DNA from: Pseudomonas serboccidentalis
Lineage (GTDB): Bacteria > Pseudomonadota > Gammaproteobacteria > Pseudomonadales > Pseudomonadaceae
Assembly (NCBI RefSeq): GCF_028830055.1
Contig: NZ_CP101655.1
Coordinates: forward strand, 372,001 to 436,000
Direction of reading: 5' to 3'
Length of the DNA stretch: 64,000 nucleotides
Made by a program: the position numbers and the translations under genes. Shown piece by piece: positions 55,127-64,000 of this stretch. The notes below the pieces were generated by a model. That model made no database searches, was not told where the DNA came from, and saw nothing but the letters and a program-made list of their open reading frames with translations. Position 1 is the first letter of the stretch, and each line of letters starts with the position of its first letter.

Positions 55127-56041
55127 TTAAATAGATGGCTTGCGTCCGCCGTGCGGCTGCTCGCGGGCCACGGTCAGGAACGGGTCGACCAGTGCCGGTC
55201 GCGCGGTGCCACGGCGCCAGGCCAGGCCGACGTCGAGGGTCTGGTTGAGGTCGGCAATCGGCCGCGCTTCGATGATGTCGCCCTCCAGTGACCACGGGCG
55301 ATAGGTCATGTCCGGCTGGATCGACACCCCCAGACCCGCCGCGACCAGGCTTCGTACCGCTTCGGTTGAGGCAGTGCGCAACGTGATCTTCGGCTGCAGT
55401 CCGGCGCCGCGCCACAGGCGTTGGGCGTTGCGATCCATTTCGTCGACGTTCAGTTGAATCAGCGGTTCGCGGGCGACATCGGCGAGGTTGATGCTGTCGT
55501 GCTCCAGCAGCGGATGCTGGGCCGGCAGCCACAAACGGTGCGGCGAGTGGGTCAGTACTTCGGTCTGCAAGGCGTGGCGGTCTTCGAGGTTGGACAGGAT
55601 CAACACACCGACATCGATCTCGCCGCTGACCAGCAAATGCTCGATGTAAGGCCGTTCGTCTTCCATCACGCGGATCTCGACGTTGGGATAGGCGCGCTGG
55701 AATCGTGTGAGCAAATCGGCGAGGTAATAACCGGCGACCAGACTGGTCACGCCGACGATCAACTGCCCGGCAACCTGATCGGTGCTCTGTTGCAGGCTGC
55801 GTTTGGCGTTGTCCACGGTCGCCAGAATCAGGTGCGCCTGGCGCAGGAATTGGTGCCCCTGATGCGTCAGAGTCATGCCCTTGGCGTGGCGGCTGAACAG
55901 GCTGACGCCGATTTCCTCTTCCAGTTGCTGGATCGCCAGGGTCAGGGTCGATTGGGAAATGAACGCGGTTTGCGCGGCGGCGGAAATCGAGCCGGTCTCG
56001 GCCACGGCGATGAAGTGACGAATCTGACGCAGGGTCATCAT
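55127..56041 (-). CDS. LysR-family transcriptional regulator
   Basis: The start at 56041 (MMTLRQIRHFIAVAETGS) fits the family and gives 304 residues; a frame from 56137 adds 32 residues with no domain. The winged helix at 1-62 has SISAAAQTAFISQSTLTLAI and QQLEEEIGVSLFSRHAKGMT. The effector domain at about 90-295 is standard (LIVGVTSLVAGYYLADLLTR). It lies upstream of, and in the same direction as, the dehydrogenase and ABC genes and probably controls them. No T-N11-A box was convincingly found in the 100-base gap. Confidence 0.9.
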   Translation of the reverse strand: MMTLRQIRHFIAVAETGSISAAAQTAFISQSTLTLAIQQLEEEIGVSLFSRHAKGMTLTHQGHQFLRQAHLILATVDNAKRSLQQSTDQVAGQLIVGVTSLVAGYYLADLLTRFQRAYPNVEIRVMEDERPYIEHLLVSGEIDVGVLILSNLEDRHALQTEVLTHSPHRLWLPAQHPLLEHDSINLADVAREPLIQLNVDEMDRNAQRLWRGAGLQPKITLRTASTEAVRSLVAAGLGVSIQPDMTYRPWSLEGDIIEARPIADLNQTLDVGLAWRRGTARPALVDPFLTVAREQPHGGRKPSI

Positions 56042-56218
56042 GAGGGGTGTACCCAGTGGGCGGTTTTTATCGATTGGTCTGAGTGTATATCTCTTTTCAC
56101 GAAGGCCACGCGCGTACTGAGCAACATCTGGAAGCACACTCGCGGGCCGGACCGGGGCACTTTCGAACTAGGCTGAGGGCCTGATAGATCCGGATAACCC
56201 CTGTTTTGGAGGCGGAAC

Positions 56219-56941
56219 ATGAACACCCGTGGATTGCTCGATCAACTACTCAAGTCCGGCCAGGATCTGTTGCAGAACAAGGCTGGCGGGGCGCAGAACA
56301 AATCGGCGGCTGGCGGGCTGGGCGGGTTGCTCGGCGGCTCTTCAGGCTCCGGTGCGCTGGGTGGCCTGCTCTCGGGGGCGGGCGGTGGTGCTTTGGCTGC
56401 GGGGGCGATGGGCCTGCTGCTCGGCAGTAAAAAGGCGCGCAGGGTCGGCGGCAAAGTCGCGGTCTACGGCGGCCTCGCTGCACTCGGTGTGTTGGCTTAC
56501 AAGGCCTACGGCAACTGGAACGCGCAAAAGGGCACGGCACCGCAAAACGAACCGCAGACACTCGACCGTTTGCCGCCCGCGCAAGCCGAGCAGCACAGCC
56601 AGGCGATTCTCAAGGCACTGGTCGCCGCCGCCAAGGCCGACGGCCACATCGATGATCGCGAGCGCCAGTTGATCGAGGGCGAATTCACCAAACTCGACAA
56701 CGACCAGGAGCTGCAACACTGGCTGCACGCCGAACTCAACAAGCCCCTCGACCCTGCCGACGTCGCCCGCGCCGCGAGTACGCCGGAGATGGCGGCGGAG
56801 ATGTACATCGCCAGTGTGATGCTGGTGGATGAGGAGAGCTTTATGGAGAAGGCGTATCTGGAGGAATTGGCGAAGCAGTTGAAGCTGGAGCCGGGGTTGA
56901 AGGTGGAGCTGGAGAAACAGGTGCGCATGGCATCGCAATAG
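56219..56941 (+). CDS. TerB-like DUF533 protein
   Basis: A 240-residue protein. The first 65 residues are very glycine-rich (GGLGGLLGGSSGSGALGGLL), then a hydrophobic stretch with VYGGLAALGVLAYKAYGNW near 80-100. The C-terminal half is a TerB-type helical domain (KALVAAAKADGHIDDRERQL near 137 with the acidic metal-binding pattern). It resembles E. coli YebE (DUF533), a probable inner-membrane or periplasm-facing protein of unknown function. Confidence 0.87.
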   Translation: MNTRGLLDQLLKSGQDLLQNKAGGAQNKSAAGGLGGLLGGSSGSGALGGLLSGAGGGALAAGAMGLLLGSKKARRVGGKVAVYGGLAALGVLAYKAYGNWNAQKGTAPQNEPQTLDRLPPAQAEQHSQAILKALVAAAKADGHIDDRERQLIEGEFTKLDNDQELQHWLHAELNKPLDPADVARAASTPEMAAEMYIASVMLVDEESFMEKAYLEELAKQLKLEPGLKVELEKQVRMASQ

Positions 56942-56965
56942 AACCGCCTGAACACGCGGTACTTA

Positions 56966-57044
56966 TGTAAGCGCTGCGGCACGCTGCGATCTTTTGATTT
57001 TTAAAGCCAACATCAAAAAGATCGCAGCGTGCCGCAGCGCCTAC
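56966..57044. repeat. Divergent REPIN variant
   Basis: GTAAGCGCTGCGGCACGCTG and its inverse CAGCGTGCCGCAGCGCCTAC form a REPIN with a core (GCGGCACGC) unlike the GCCGAAGGC of the main family in this window, while the outer GATCTTTTGAT part is shared. Confidence 0.8.
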
Positions 57045-57311
57045 AAGGTTTTGGGCCAGACGCCGAAATTTGTAGGAACGAGCCTGCTCGCGATTGCGTT
57101 TTCAGCCTCGCAACAACAGCGATGACCGATCCATCGCCCCTTTTTGCCATTTCATCACTGGCACGCCAACCCCGGATTGACGGACAGTCCCACCTCAGAA
57201 CCTCCCGGCCTTGCGCGCTCGGCAGGCCCGAGGGTTAAAAAGCGTCTTATAAATGAGACACCTCCCTCGGCTATACTCCCCCGCATTTCGACTTAGGCAC
57301 GAGGACTCACT
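57045..57311 (+). promoter_or_regulatory. Region upstream of wspA with a REP and a possible promoter
   Basis: A single REP (GTAGGAACGAGCCTGCTCGC) lies at 57071-57090. The rest has no gene. CTATACT at 57271-57277 is a good -10, close to the sigma-S type, with no strong -35. GAGGA lies six bases before the GTG start of wspA. Confidence 0.4.
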
Positions 57312-58934
57312 GTGAAGAACTGGACGTTGCGCCAACGCATTTTGGCGAGCTTTGCGGTGATTATCGCCATCATGCTGCTGATGGTCGTCGTTTCGTATTC
57401 ACGCTTGCTGAAGATCGAGACCAGTGAAAACAGCGTCCGTGACGACGCGGTTCCCGGCGTCTATTACAGCTCGATGATTCGCGGTGCCTGGGTCGACAGC
57501 TACCTGCAGACTCAGGAACTGCTCGGGCTGAAGGAAGGGCAGGGCATCAGCAGCGAAGATGCGGCGGACTACAAGGCGTTCGAGAACCGTCTGCAAGAGC
57601 AGATGGCCAACTATCGCAACACCGTGACCACCGACGAAGATCGAATCGAGTTCGCTGCGTTCGAGAAGTATCACGATACCTACATGCAGATTCAGGATCA
57701 GGTACTTGATCTGCACAAGCGCAATCTGGAAGCCGAGGCGGTCAAGCTGTTCACCGAGAAGCTGACCCCGGCCTGGTATGCAGGTCGTATGAAACTCAAC
57801 GACATCATCGGTGAGAACAAGAAGGTGGCCGATCAGGCCATGGCCAACATCGACGAGGCGGTCGCGGCGGCCAAAGTCAGTATGTTCGTCTCGCTGCTGG
57901 TGGCCGTGCTGGCGGCCGGTGCCTGTGGCTTGCTGCTGATGCGCGCAATCATGGCGCCGATGAACCGCATCGTGGAGATCCTCGAAATCATGCGTACCGG
58001 CGACTTGAGCAGCCGTCTGAATCTGGACCGCAAGGACGAGTTCGGTGCGGTGGAAACCGGCTTCAACGACATGATGACCGAGCTGACCTCGCTGGTGTCC
58101 CAGGCCCAGCGCTCGTCGGTGCAGGTGACCACCTCGGTGACCGAGATCGCCGCCACCTCCAAGCAGCAACAGGCCACCGCCACCGAAACCGCCGCCACCA
58201 CCACCGAAATCGGTGCGACCTCGCGTGAAATCGCCGCCACGTCGCGGGACCTGGTGCGCACCATGACCGAAGTGTCCACCGCTGCCGATCAGGCTTCGGT
58301 GCTCGCCGGCTCCGGCCAGCAAGGTCTGGCGCGCATGGAGGACACCATGCACTCGGTGATGGGCGCGGCCGATCTGGTCAACGCCAAACTGGCGATCCTC
58401 AACGAGAAGGCCGGCAACATCAATCAGGTGGTGGTGACCATCGTCAAGGTTGCCGACCAGACCAACCTGCTGTCGCTCAACGCCGCCATCGAGGCCGAGA
58501 AGGCCGGTGAATACGGCCGCGGTTTTGCCGTGGTCGCGACCGAAGTGCGGCGTCTGGCGGACCAGACCGCCGTCGCCACTTACGACATCGAGCAGATGGT
58601 TCGCGAGATCCAGTCGGCAGTGTCTGCCGGCGTGATGGGCATGGACAAGTTCTCCGAAGAAGTGCGCCGAGGCATGGCCGAGGTGCAGCAGGTCGGCGAG
58701 CAGTTGTCGCAGATCATCCATCAGGTACAGGCGCTGGCGCCGCGGGTGTTGATGGTCAACGAAGGCATGCAGGCCCAGGCCACCGGTGCCGAGCAGATCA
58801 ACCATGCGCTGGTGCAGTTGGGCGACGCCAGCAGCCAGACCGTCGAGTCGCTGCGTCAGGCCAGTTTCGCCATTGACGAACTGAGCCAGGTGGCCGTCGG
58901 GCTGCGCAGCGGCGTTTCGCGATTCAAAGTCTGA
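57312..58934 (+). CDS. wspA: Surface-sensing methyl-accepting chemoreceptor WspA
   Basis: A 540-residue MCP starting at GTG. The first membrane segment is at about 10-30 (FAVIIAIMLLMVVVSYS), a helical periplasmic domain runs to 190, and the second membrane segment is at 192-215. A HAMP follows (MRAIMAPMNRIVEILEIM). The signalling tip is ADQTNLLSLNAAIEAEKAGE then YGRGFAVVATEVRRLADQTA near 385-415. Repeated AATSREIAATSRDL heptads mark the methylation helices. In this pathway the receptor forms lateral clusters on surface contact and drives WspE to phosphorylate WspR, raising c-di-GMP. It overlaps wspB by one base. Confidence 0.95.
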   Translation: MKNWTLRQRILASFAVIIAIMLLMVVVSYSRLLKIETSENSVRDDAVPGVYYSSMIRGAWVDSYLQTQELLGLKEGQGISSEDAADYKAFENRLQEQMANYRNTVTTDEDRIEFAAFEKYHDTYMQIQDQVLDLHKRNLEAEAVKLFTEKLTPAWYAGRMKLNDIIGENKKVADQAMANIDEAVAAAKVSMFVSLLVAVLAAGACGLLLMRAIMAPMNRIVEILEIMRTGDLSSRLNLDRKDEFGAVETGFNDMMTELTSLVSQAQRSSVQVTTSVTEIAATSKQQQATATETAATTTEIGATSREIAATSRDLVRTMTEVSTAADQASVLAGSGQQGLARMEDTMHSVMGAADLVNAKLAILNEKAGNINQVVVTIVKVADQTNLLSLNAAIEAEKAGEYGRGFAVVATEVRRLADQTAVATYDIEQMVREIQSAVSAGVMGMDKFSEEVRRGMAEVQQVGEQLSQIIHQVQALAPRVLMVNEGMQAQATGAEQINHALVQLGDASSQTVESLRQASFAIDELSQVAVGLRSGVSRFKV

Positions 58935-59452
58935 TGAGCGAAATCACCGCCAAACGCAGCGCCGCGCCGGTGGCGAAGCAGGCGTTGTTCCTGCTGTTTC
59001 GCATCGGTAGCGAGCGCTACGCCTTGCTCGCCACCGAAGTGGCCGAAGTCTTGCCGCGCCTGCCGTTGAAGCCGATCGCCCAGGCACCCGAGTGGGTGGC
59101 CGGGGTGTTCGCCTATCGCGCAGCAGTGGTGCCGGCGATCGACCTCAGTGCGCTGACCTTCGGCAAACCGGCCGAGGCGCGCACCAGCACCCGGCTGGTG
59201 CTGGTGCATTACCGTCCGGATGAACAGCAGCCGCCGCGCTGGCTGGGATTGATCCTTGAGCAGGCGACCGACACCCTGCGCTGCAACCCCGAAGATTTTC
59301 AGCCTTATGGCCTGGACAATCGCCAGGCGCCGTACCTCGGTCCGGTGCGTGAAGATGCCCAAGGGCTGGTGCAGTGGGTGCGGGTCAACGACCTGCTGGA
59401 TGACGCCGTGCGCAGCCTGCTGTTCCCGGCGCCGCTTGAGGCGCAGCCATGA
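58934..59452 (+). CDS. wspB: CheW-like scaffold protein WspB
   Basis: A 172-residue CheW-domain protein (FLLFRIGSERYALLATEVAE near 18 and AGVFAYRAAVVPAIDLSAL near 55). It couples WspA to the kinase WspE. The start overlaps the wspA stop and its stop overlaps wspC by four bases. Confidence 0.93.
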   Translation: MSEITAKRSAAPVAKQALFLLFRIGSERYALLATEVAEVLPRLPLKPIAQAPEWVAGVFAYRAAVVPAIDLSALTFGKPAEARTSTRLVLVHYRPDEQQPPRWLGLILEQATDTLRCNPEDFQPYGLDNRQAPYLGPVREDAQGLVQWVRVNDLLDDAVRSLLFPAPLEAQP

Positions 59453-60729
59453 GCAGCGACCAACGTTTTTTCGATTTCCTCAAGGAACGCATCGGGCTGG
59501 ATGTCACCTCGGTCGGGCCGGCGATCATCGAGCGGGCGGTGCGTCAGCGCACGACGCTGTCGCAAGCGGCGCACAGCGATGAATACTGGCAATTGCTGCA
59601 AGTCTCGCGGGACGAGCAGCAGGCGCTGATCGAAGCGGTGATCGTTCCCGAAACCTGGTTTTTCCGTTACCCGGAATCCTTCGCCACCCTGGGTAAACTG
59701 GCGTGCAAGCGGCTGGTCGAACTGAACAACATGCGCGCGTTGCGCATCCTCAGCCTGCCGTGCTCCACCGGTGAAGAACCCTATTCGATTGCCATGGCCT
59801 TGCTCGATGCCGGGCTCAAACCGCATCAGTTCAAGGTCGACGGCATGGACGTCAGCCCGCTGTCGGTGGACAAGGCGCGGCGGGCGCTGTACGGCAAGAA
59901 CTCGTTCCGTGGTCAGGATCTGGACTTTCGCGAGCGCCATTTCAGCGCGGAACAGGATGGGCATCGCGTCAACGAAACGGTGCGCGAGCAGGTGCGCCTG
60001 CACGTCGGCAACGTGCTGGATCCGACGCTGCTGGCCGGCGAGCCACCGTTCGACTTTGTCTTCTGTCGCAACTTGCTGATCTATTTCGATCAGCCGACTC
60101 AGCAGCAGGTTTTCGCCGTACTCAAGCGCCTGACCCACATGGACGGGGTGCTGTTCATCGGTCCCGCGGAGGGCGGTCTGCTCGGGCGTCTGGGCATGCG
60201 TTCGATCGGCATCCCGCAGTCGTTTGCCTTCAGTCGACACGCTGAGCCGCTGCCCGACCCCGTGGCACTGCCGACGCCCACCCCCTTGCCAGTGCGTCAG
60301 CCGTTGCGCAGTCCGCCACCGCCACCGCCACCGCCGGTGCGCCAGCGCCCGTTCGCCAACGTTGCGCCGCTGCCTGTCAGCAGCAAAAGCGCCAACCCGG
60401 ACGCCGCCACCCTACTGGCCAACATCGCTGCGCTGGCCAACGAAGGCAAAAGCGCCGAGGCCCGCGCGGCGTGCGAACAGTACCTGCGCAGCCACGAACC
60501 GGTGGCTCAGGTGTTCTACTGGCTCGGCCTGCTCAGCGATGTTGCCGGCTCCGCGCTCGAAGCCCAGAGCTATTACCGCAAGGCCTTGTACCTTGAACCG
60601 CAACACCCCGAAGCGTTGATGCACCTGGCCGCGTTGCTCCAGGCCCAAGGTGACAGCGCCGGTGCCAGACGATTGCAGGAACGCGCCGCGCGCAGCGGGC
60701 GCACCGCCGACAGTGAGCGTAAACGATGA
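59449..60729 (+). CDS. wspC: CheR-type methyltransferase with TPR tail, WspC
   Basis: A 426-residue protein. CheR N-terminal and SAM domains occupy about 1-270 (PETWFFRYPESFATLG near 66, SLPCSTGEEPYSIAMALLDA near 102 and FDFVFCRNLLIYFDQPTQQ near 203). A proline-rich linker (LRSPPPPPPPPVRQRP) leads to a TPR-like region at about 320-415 (VFYWLGLLSDVAGSALEAQS). It methylates glutamates of WspA and so sets receptor sensitivity against WspF. Confidence 0.93.
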   Translation: MSSDQRFFDFLKERIGLDVTSVGPAIIERAVRQRTTLSQAAHSDEYWQLLQVSRDEQQALIEAVIVPETWFFRYPESFATLGKLACKRLVELNNMRALRILSLPCSTGEEPYSIAMALLDAGLKPHQFKVDGMDVSPLSVDKARRALYGKNSFRGQDLDFRERHFSAEQDGHRVNETVREQVRLHVGNVLDPTLLAGEPPFDFVFCRNLLIYFDQPTQQQVFAVLKRLTHMDGVLFIGPAEGGLLGRLGMRSIGIPQSFAFSRHAEPLPDPVALPTPTPLPVRQPLRSPPPPPPPPVRQRPFANVAPLPVSSKSANPDAATLLANIAALANEGKSAEARAACEQYLRSHEPVAQVFYWLGLLSDVAGSALEAQSYYRKALYLEPQHPEALMHLAALLQAQGDSAGARRLQERAARSGRTADSERKR

Positions 60730-61421
60730 TCCCGTCCGACACCTTGAACGTCACCCGCGAAGACGCCCGGGCCATCGATGATTGCTGGAACCGCATCGGC
60801 ATTCACGGCGACAAGTCGTGCCCATTGCTGGCCGAACATATTCATTGCCGCAACTGCGCGGTGTATTCCGCCGCTGCCACGCGCCTGCTCGACCGTTATG
60901 CGTTGCAGCAGGACGAGCGCGATCCGGTCGCCGTGGCGGTTGAAAGTGACGTTAAAACCCGTTCGCTGCTGATGTTCCGCCTCGGCGAAGAATGGCTGGG
61001 GCTGGCCACCCGCAGTCTGGTGGAGGTGGCGCCGCTGCACGCGATTCACTCGTTGCCGCACCAGCGCTCGCGGGCCTTGCTCGGCGTGGCGAACGTGCGC
61101 GGGGCGTTGGTGGCGTGTCTGTCGCTGGTCGAACTGCTCGACCTCGATAGCAACGCCGCACCGGCCACTGGCGCGCGGATCATGCCGCGCATGCTGATCA
61201 TCGCCGCCCACGGCGGACCGGTAGTGGTGCCGGTGGACGAGGTCGACGGTATCCATGCCATTGACGAACGAATTCTCGACGCCGCGTCCCGTGCCGGCGG
61301 TGAGCACAACAGCACGGCCAGCGCCAAATACACCCGTGGCGTCCTGCAGTTCCGGGGACGCAGCCTGCGTTGGCTGGATGAAGAACAGTTGTTGTCCGCC
61401 GTGACCCGGAGCCTCACATGA
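60726..61421 (+). CDS. wspD: Second CheW-like protein WspD
   Basis: A 231-residue protein with an N-terminal extension containing cysteines (DKSCPLLAEHIHCRNCAVYS near 30-50) and a C-terminal CheW domain (LLMFRLGEEWLGLATRSLVE and LLGVANVRGALVACLSLVEL). The cysteine pattern suggests a metal site but is not proven. The gene overlaps its neighbours by four bases on both sides. Confidence 0.92.
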   Translation: MIPSDTLNVTREDARAIDDCWNRIGIHGDKSCPLLAEHIHCRNCAVYSAAATRLLDRYALQQDERDPVAVAVESDVKTRSLLMFRLGEEWLGLATRSLVEVAPLHAIHSLPHQRSRALLGVANVRGALVACLSLVELLDLDSNAAPATGARIMPRMLIIAAHGGPVVVPVDEVDGIHAIDERILDAASRAGGEHNSTASAKYTRGVLQFRGRSLRWLDEEQLLSAVTRSLT

Positions 61422-63712
61422 CCCCCGAGCAAATGCGCGACGCCTCGCTGCTGGAGCTGTTCAGCCTCGAAGCCGAGGCCCAGACCCAGGTGCTCAGCAG
61501 CGGGCTGCTGGCGCTGGAGCGCAACCCGACCCAGGCCGATCAACTGGAGTCGTGCATGCGCGCGGCGCACTCACTCAAGGGCGCGGCGCGGATCGTCGGC
61601 ATCGACAGCGGCGTCAGCGTCGCCCATGTGATGGAGGATTGCCTGGTCAGCGCCCAGGAAGGGCGGCTGTTGCTGCGCCCCGAACACATCGATGCGTTGT
61701 TGCAAGGCACCGATCTGCTGATGCGCATCGCCACGCCGGCCAATGCCCCGCAAGCGACGGACATCGAGGCGTATGTGGCGTTGATGGGGCGTCTGCTCGA
61801 CCCTTCGGCACCGCCCGCTATGGCGCCGCCGCCCATGGCCGAGTTGCAGATGCCGGCGCCTGCACCGATTGAAACCCCGTCGCCAATGCCTGTGCCGGCG
61901 GTCGATATGCCGCTGGAAATCTCCGACCCGGCACCGCGCAAGAACAAGCGCACCACCGAAGGTGGCGAGCGCGTGCTGCGGGTCACCGCCGAACGCCTGA
62001 ACAGCCTGCTCGATCTGTCGAGCAAATCGCTGGTCGAAACCCAGCGCCTCAAGCCGCATCTGGCGACCATGCAGCGCCTCAAACGCATGCAGAACAACGG
62101 CCTGCGGGCGCTGGAAAGCCTCAATGTGCATCTCAAGGAACATGCGCTGAGCCTCGAAGCCCAGGAAGCCCTTGAAGATGCGCGACGCCTGCTGGCCGAG
62201 TCCCAGCAGTTGCTCGCGGAGAAAAACGCCGAACTGGACGAGTTCGCCTGGCAAGCCAGTCAGCGCGCGCAAGTGCTCTACGACACCGCGCTGGCCTGCC
62301 GCATGCGGCCGTTCGCCGATGTGCTCACCGGTCAGGTGCGCATGGTGCGGGATTTGGGGCGCAGCCTCGGCAAACAGGTGCGACTGGAGATCGAAGGCGA
62401 AAAAACTCAAGTCGATCGCGATGTGCTGGAAAAGCTCGAAGCGCCGCTGACCCATCTGCTGCGCAACGCGGTCGACCACGGTATCGAGACCCCGGAGCAA
62501 CGCTTGCTCAAGGGCAAGTCCGAAGAGGGCCTGATCCGCCTGCGCGCCTCGCACCAGGCCGGTTTGCTGGTGCTGGAACTGAGTGATGACGGCAATGGCG
62601 TGGATCTGGAAAAGGTCCGCCGCAGCATTGTCGAGCGTCAGCTGTCGCCGGCCGAAACCGCAGCTCAGTTGAGCGAAGAAGAACTGCTGACATTCCTGTT
62701 CCTGCCGGGCTTCAGCCTGCGCGACACGGTCACCGAAGTGTCCGGGCGTGGCGTCGGACTCGATGCGGTGCAGCACATGGTGCGGCAGTTGCGCGGCGCG
62801 GTGGTGCTTGAGCAAACGGCGGGTGAGGGCAGTCGCTTTCATCTTGAAGTGCCGCTGACCCTGTCGGTGGTGCGCAGTCTGGTGGTGGAAGTCGGCGACG
62901 AGGCCTATGCGTTCCCGCTGGCGCACATCGAGCGCATGTGCGATCTGCAACCGCAGGACATCGTGCAGGTCGAGGGCCGCCAGCATTTCTGGCATGAAGG
63001 CCGGCACGTCGGGCTGGTTGCGGCCAGTCAGCTGTTGAATCGCCCGGCCAGCCAGAGCAGCGACGAAACCCTCAAGGTTGTGGTGATCCGCGAGCGCGAC
63101 GCGATCTACGGCGTGGCGGTCGAGCGTTTTGTCGGCGAGCGCACGCTGGTGGTGCTGCCGCTGGATGAGCGACTGGGCAAGATTCAGGACATTTCTGCCG
63201 GGGCGTTGCTTGACGACGGTTCGGTGGTGCTGATCGTCGATGTCGAAGACATGCTGCGCTCGGTGGACAAACTGCTCAATACCGGGCGTCTGGAACGCAT
63301 CGCGCGTCACGGCAATCAGGCCGCCGAAGTGGCGCGCAAACGGATTCTGGTGGTCGACGATTCGCTCACCGTGCGCGAGCTGCAACGCAAGCTGCTGCTC
63401 AATCGCGGCTATGACGTGGCGGTCGCGGTGGACGGCATGGACGGCTGGAACGCGTTGCGTTCGGAGGACTTCGATTTGCTGATCACCGACATCGACATGC
63501 CACGCATGGACGGCATCGAACTGGTCACCCTGCTGCGCCGCGACAACCGCCTGCAATCGCTGCCGGTGATGGTGGTCTCGTACAAGGATCGTGAAGAGGA
63601 CCGCCGTCGTGGACTGGACGCCGGCGCGGACTATTATTTAGCCAAGGCCAGTTTTCATGACGACGCCCTGCTTGATGCAGTGGTTGAGCTCATTGGAGGA
63701 GCGCGGGCATGA
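61418..63712 (+). CDS. wspE: Hybrid CheA-CheY kinase WspE
   Basis: A 764-residue kinase. The Hpt domain holds His51 in [15 protein letters not shown] proline-rich linker (about 130-180) leads to the dimerisation and ATPase region ([19 protein letters not shown] near 347, [14 protein letters not shown] and [20 protein letters not shown] near 440). A CheW-like domain at about 475-610 is followed by a receiver from about 640 with its aspartate in [17 protein letters not shown]. It phosphorylates the diguanylate cyclase WspR (outside the window) and WspF. Confidence 0.95.
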   Translation: MTPEQMRDASLLELFSLEAEAQTQVLSSGLLALERNPTQADQLESCMRAAHSLKGAARIVGIDSGVSVAHVMEDCLVSAQEGRLLLRPEHIDALLQGTDLLMRIATPANAPQATDIEAYVALMGRLLDPSAPPAMAPPPMAELQMPAPAPIETPSPMPVPAVDMPLEISDPAPRKNKRTTEGGERVLRVTAERLNSLLDLSSKSLVETQRLKPHLATMQRLKRMQNNGLRALESLNVHLKEHALSLEAQEALEDARRLLAESQQLLAEKNAELDEFAWQASQRAQVLYDTALACRMRPFADVLTGQVRMVRDLGRSLGKQVRLEIEGEKTQVDRDVLEKLEAPLTHLLRNAVDHGIETPEQRLLKGKSEEGLIRLRASHQAGLLVLELSDDGNGVDLEKVRRSIVERQLSPAETAAQLSEEELLTFLFLPGFSLRDTVTEVSGRGVGLDAVQHMVRQLRGAVVLEQTAGEGSRFHLEVPLTLSVVRSLVVEVGDEAYAFPLAHIERMCDLQPQDIVQVEGRQHFWHEGRHVGLVAASQLLNRPASQSSDETLKVVVIRERDAIYGVAVERFVGERTLVVLPLDERLGKIQDISAGALLDDGSVVLIVDVEDMLRSVDKLLNTGRLERIARHGNQAAEVARKRILVVDDSLTVRELQRKLLLNRGYDVAVAVDGMDGWNALRSEDFDLLITDIDMPRMDGIELVTLLRRDNRLQSLPVMVVSYKDREEDRRRGLDAGADYYLAKASFHDDALLDAVVELIGGARA

Positions 63713-64000
63713 AAATCGCAATCGTCAACGACATGCCCCTGGCGGTGGAGGCGCTGCGCCGTGCGCTGGCCTTCGAACCGGCGCATCAGGTGGTCTGGGT
63801 CGCCAGAAATGGCGCCGAGGCGGTGCAACTGTGCGCCGAAAATACCCCGGACCTGATCCTGATGGACTTGATCATGCCGGTGATGGACGGCGTCGAGGCC
63901 ACCCGGCGGATCATGGCCGAGAGCCCGTGCGCTATCGTCATCGTCACGGTCGACCGCCAACAGAATGTGCACCGGGTGTTCGAAGCCATGGGCCACGGCG
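63709..64000 (+). CDS. wspF: CheB-type methylesterase WspF, N-terminal part (runs off the right edge)
   Basis: The ATG overlaps the wspE stop as ATGA. The 97 codons present encode a receiver domain with [20 protein letters not shown], where asparagine replaces the first acidic residue as is usual in WspF, and the phosphoacceptor Asp53 in [14 protein letters not shown]. The methylesterase domain lies outside. Loss of WspF locks the pathway on and causes wrinkly-spreader forms in P. fluorescens. Confidence 0.93.
   Translation, partial: MKIAIVNDMPLAVEALRRALAFEPAHQVVWVARNGAEAVQLCAENTPDLILMDLIMPVMDGVEATRRIMAESPCAIVIVTVDRQQNVHRVFEAMGHG

Noticed and set aside
61571..63556. A 661-codon open frame antisense to wspE
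   Set aside because: Same cause: a long antisense frame from high GC at third codon positions, rich in His, Gln and Arg without domains.

Overview
The window is about 64 kb of a GC-rich gammaproteobacterial chromosome, almost certainly from the Pseudomonas fluorescens group. The reasons are gene order and repeats. The order mltF-purL-nag operon-purT-ffh-rpsP-rimM-trmD-rplS-xerD-dsbC-hom-thrC-recJ-wsp follows the P. aeruginosa PA37xx region as I remember it. DUF3509 and DUF6124 genes are typical of Pseudomonas. About twenty loci carry REP/REPIN palindromes of fluorescens type. No rRNA, tRNA, CRISPR array or intact insertion sequence was seen.

Layout. 1-4900: start of mltF (leftward), purL and a small NIF3-like gene. 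4920-6460: an accessory patch with a long dispersed repeat, a DUF6124 gene behind a strongly structured leader, and two identical 92-bp REPINs around it. 6468-13828: leftward nagR-nagA-SIS deaminase-nagF-nagE operon for N-acetylglucosamine uptake by PTS and its catabolism. 14112-20081: L,D-transpeptidase, two Nudix hydrolases, gamma carbonic anhydrase, DUF1289, a VUT-family transporter, purT and an MFS transporter. 20473-26458: CorC-like protein, CcsA-like protein, ffh and the rpsP-rimM-trmD-rplS operon. 26606-33866: thioesterase, CPA antiporter, xerD, dsbC, hom, thrC. 33986-37464: a BvgS-like sensor that ends after its PAS domain, a degenerate receiver protein, DUF3509, a possible small RNA and a periplasmic binding protein. 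37412-44338: CaiB-type CoA-transferase, yaeQ, recJ, an old-yellow-enzyme family reductase and opgD. 44733-45988: a tiny conserved-looking protein, then a low-GC scrap holding the 3' end of a phosphoribosyltransferase gene and a SLOG-fold protein. 46049-56041: leftward polyamine-type locus (LysR, two paralogous aldehyde dehydrogenases, a four-gene ABC importer, an APC permease). 56219-56941: DUF533/TerB protein. 57312-64000: wspABCDE and the start of wspF, the surface-sensing chemosensory operon that controls c-di-GMP synthesis.

The most unusual items are: (1) the DUF6124 leader, where two mutually exclusive helices and an 11-bp helix over the start codon look like a translational switch; (2) the phosphoribosyltransferase-SLOG remnant, a pairing reminiscent of nucleotide-centred conflict systems, in DNA clearly poorer in GC than its neighbours; (3) the beheaded hybrid sensor with a receiver lacking the usual acidic pair; (4) a 158-bp imperfect palindrome starting one base after the ffh stop codon; and (5) REPINs placed between the cistrons of the nag and polyamine operons. 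All calls come from reading the sequence; no database search was run.
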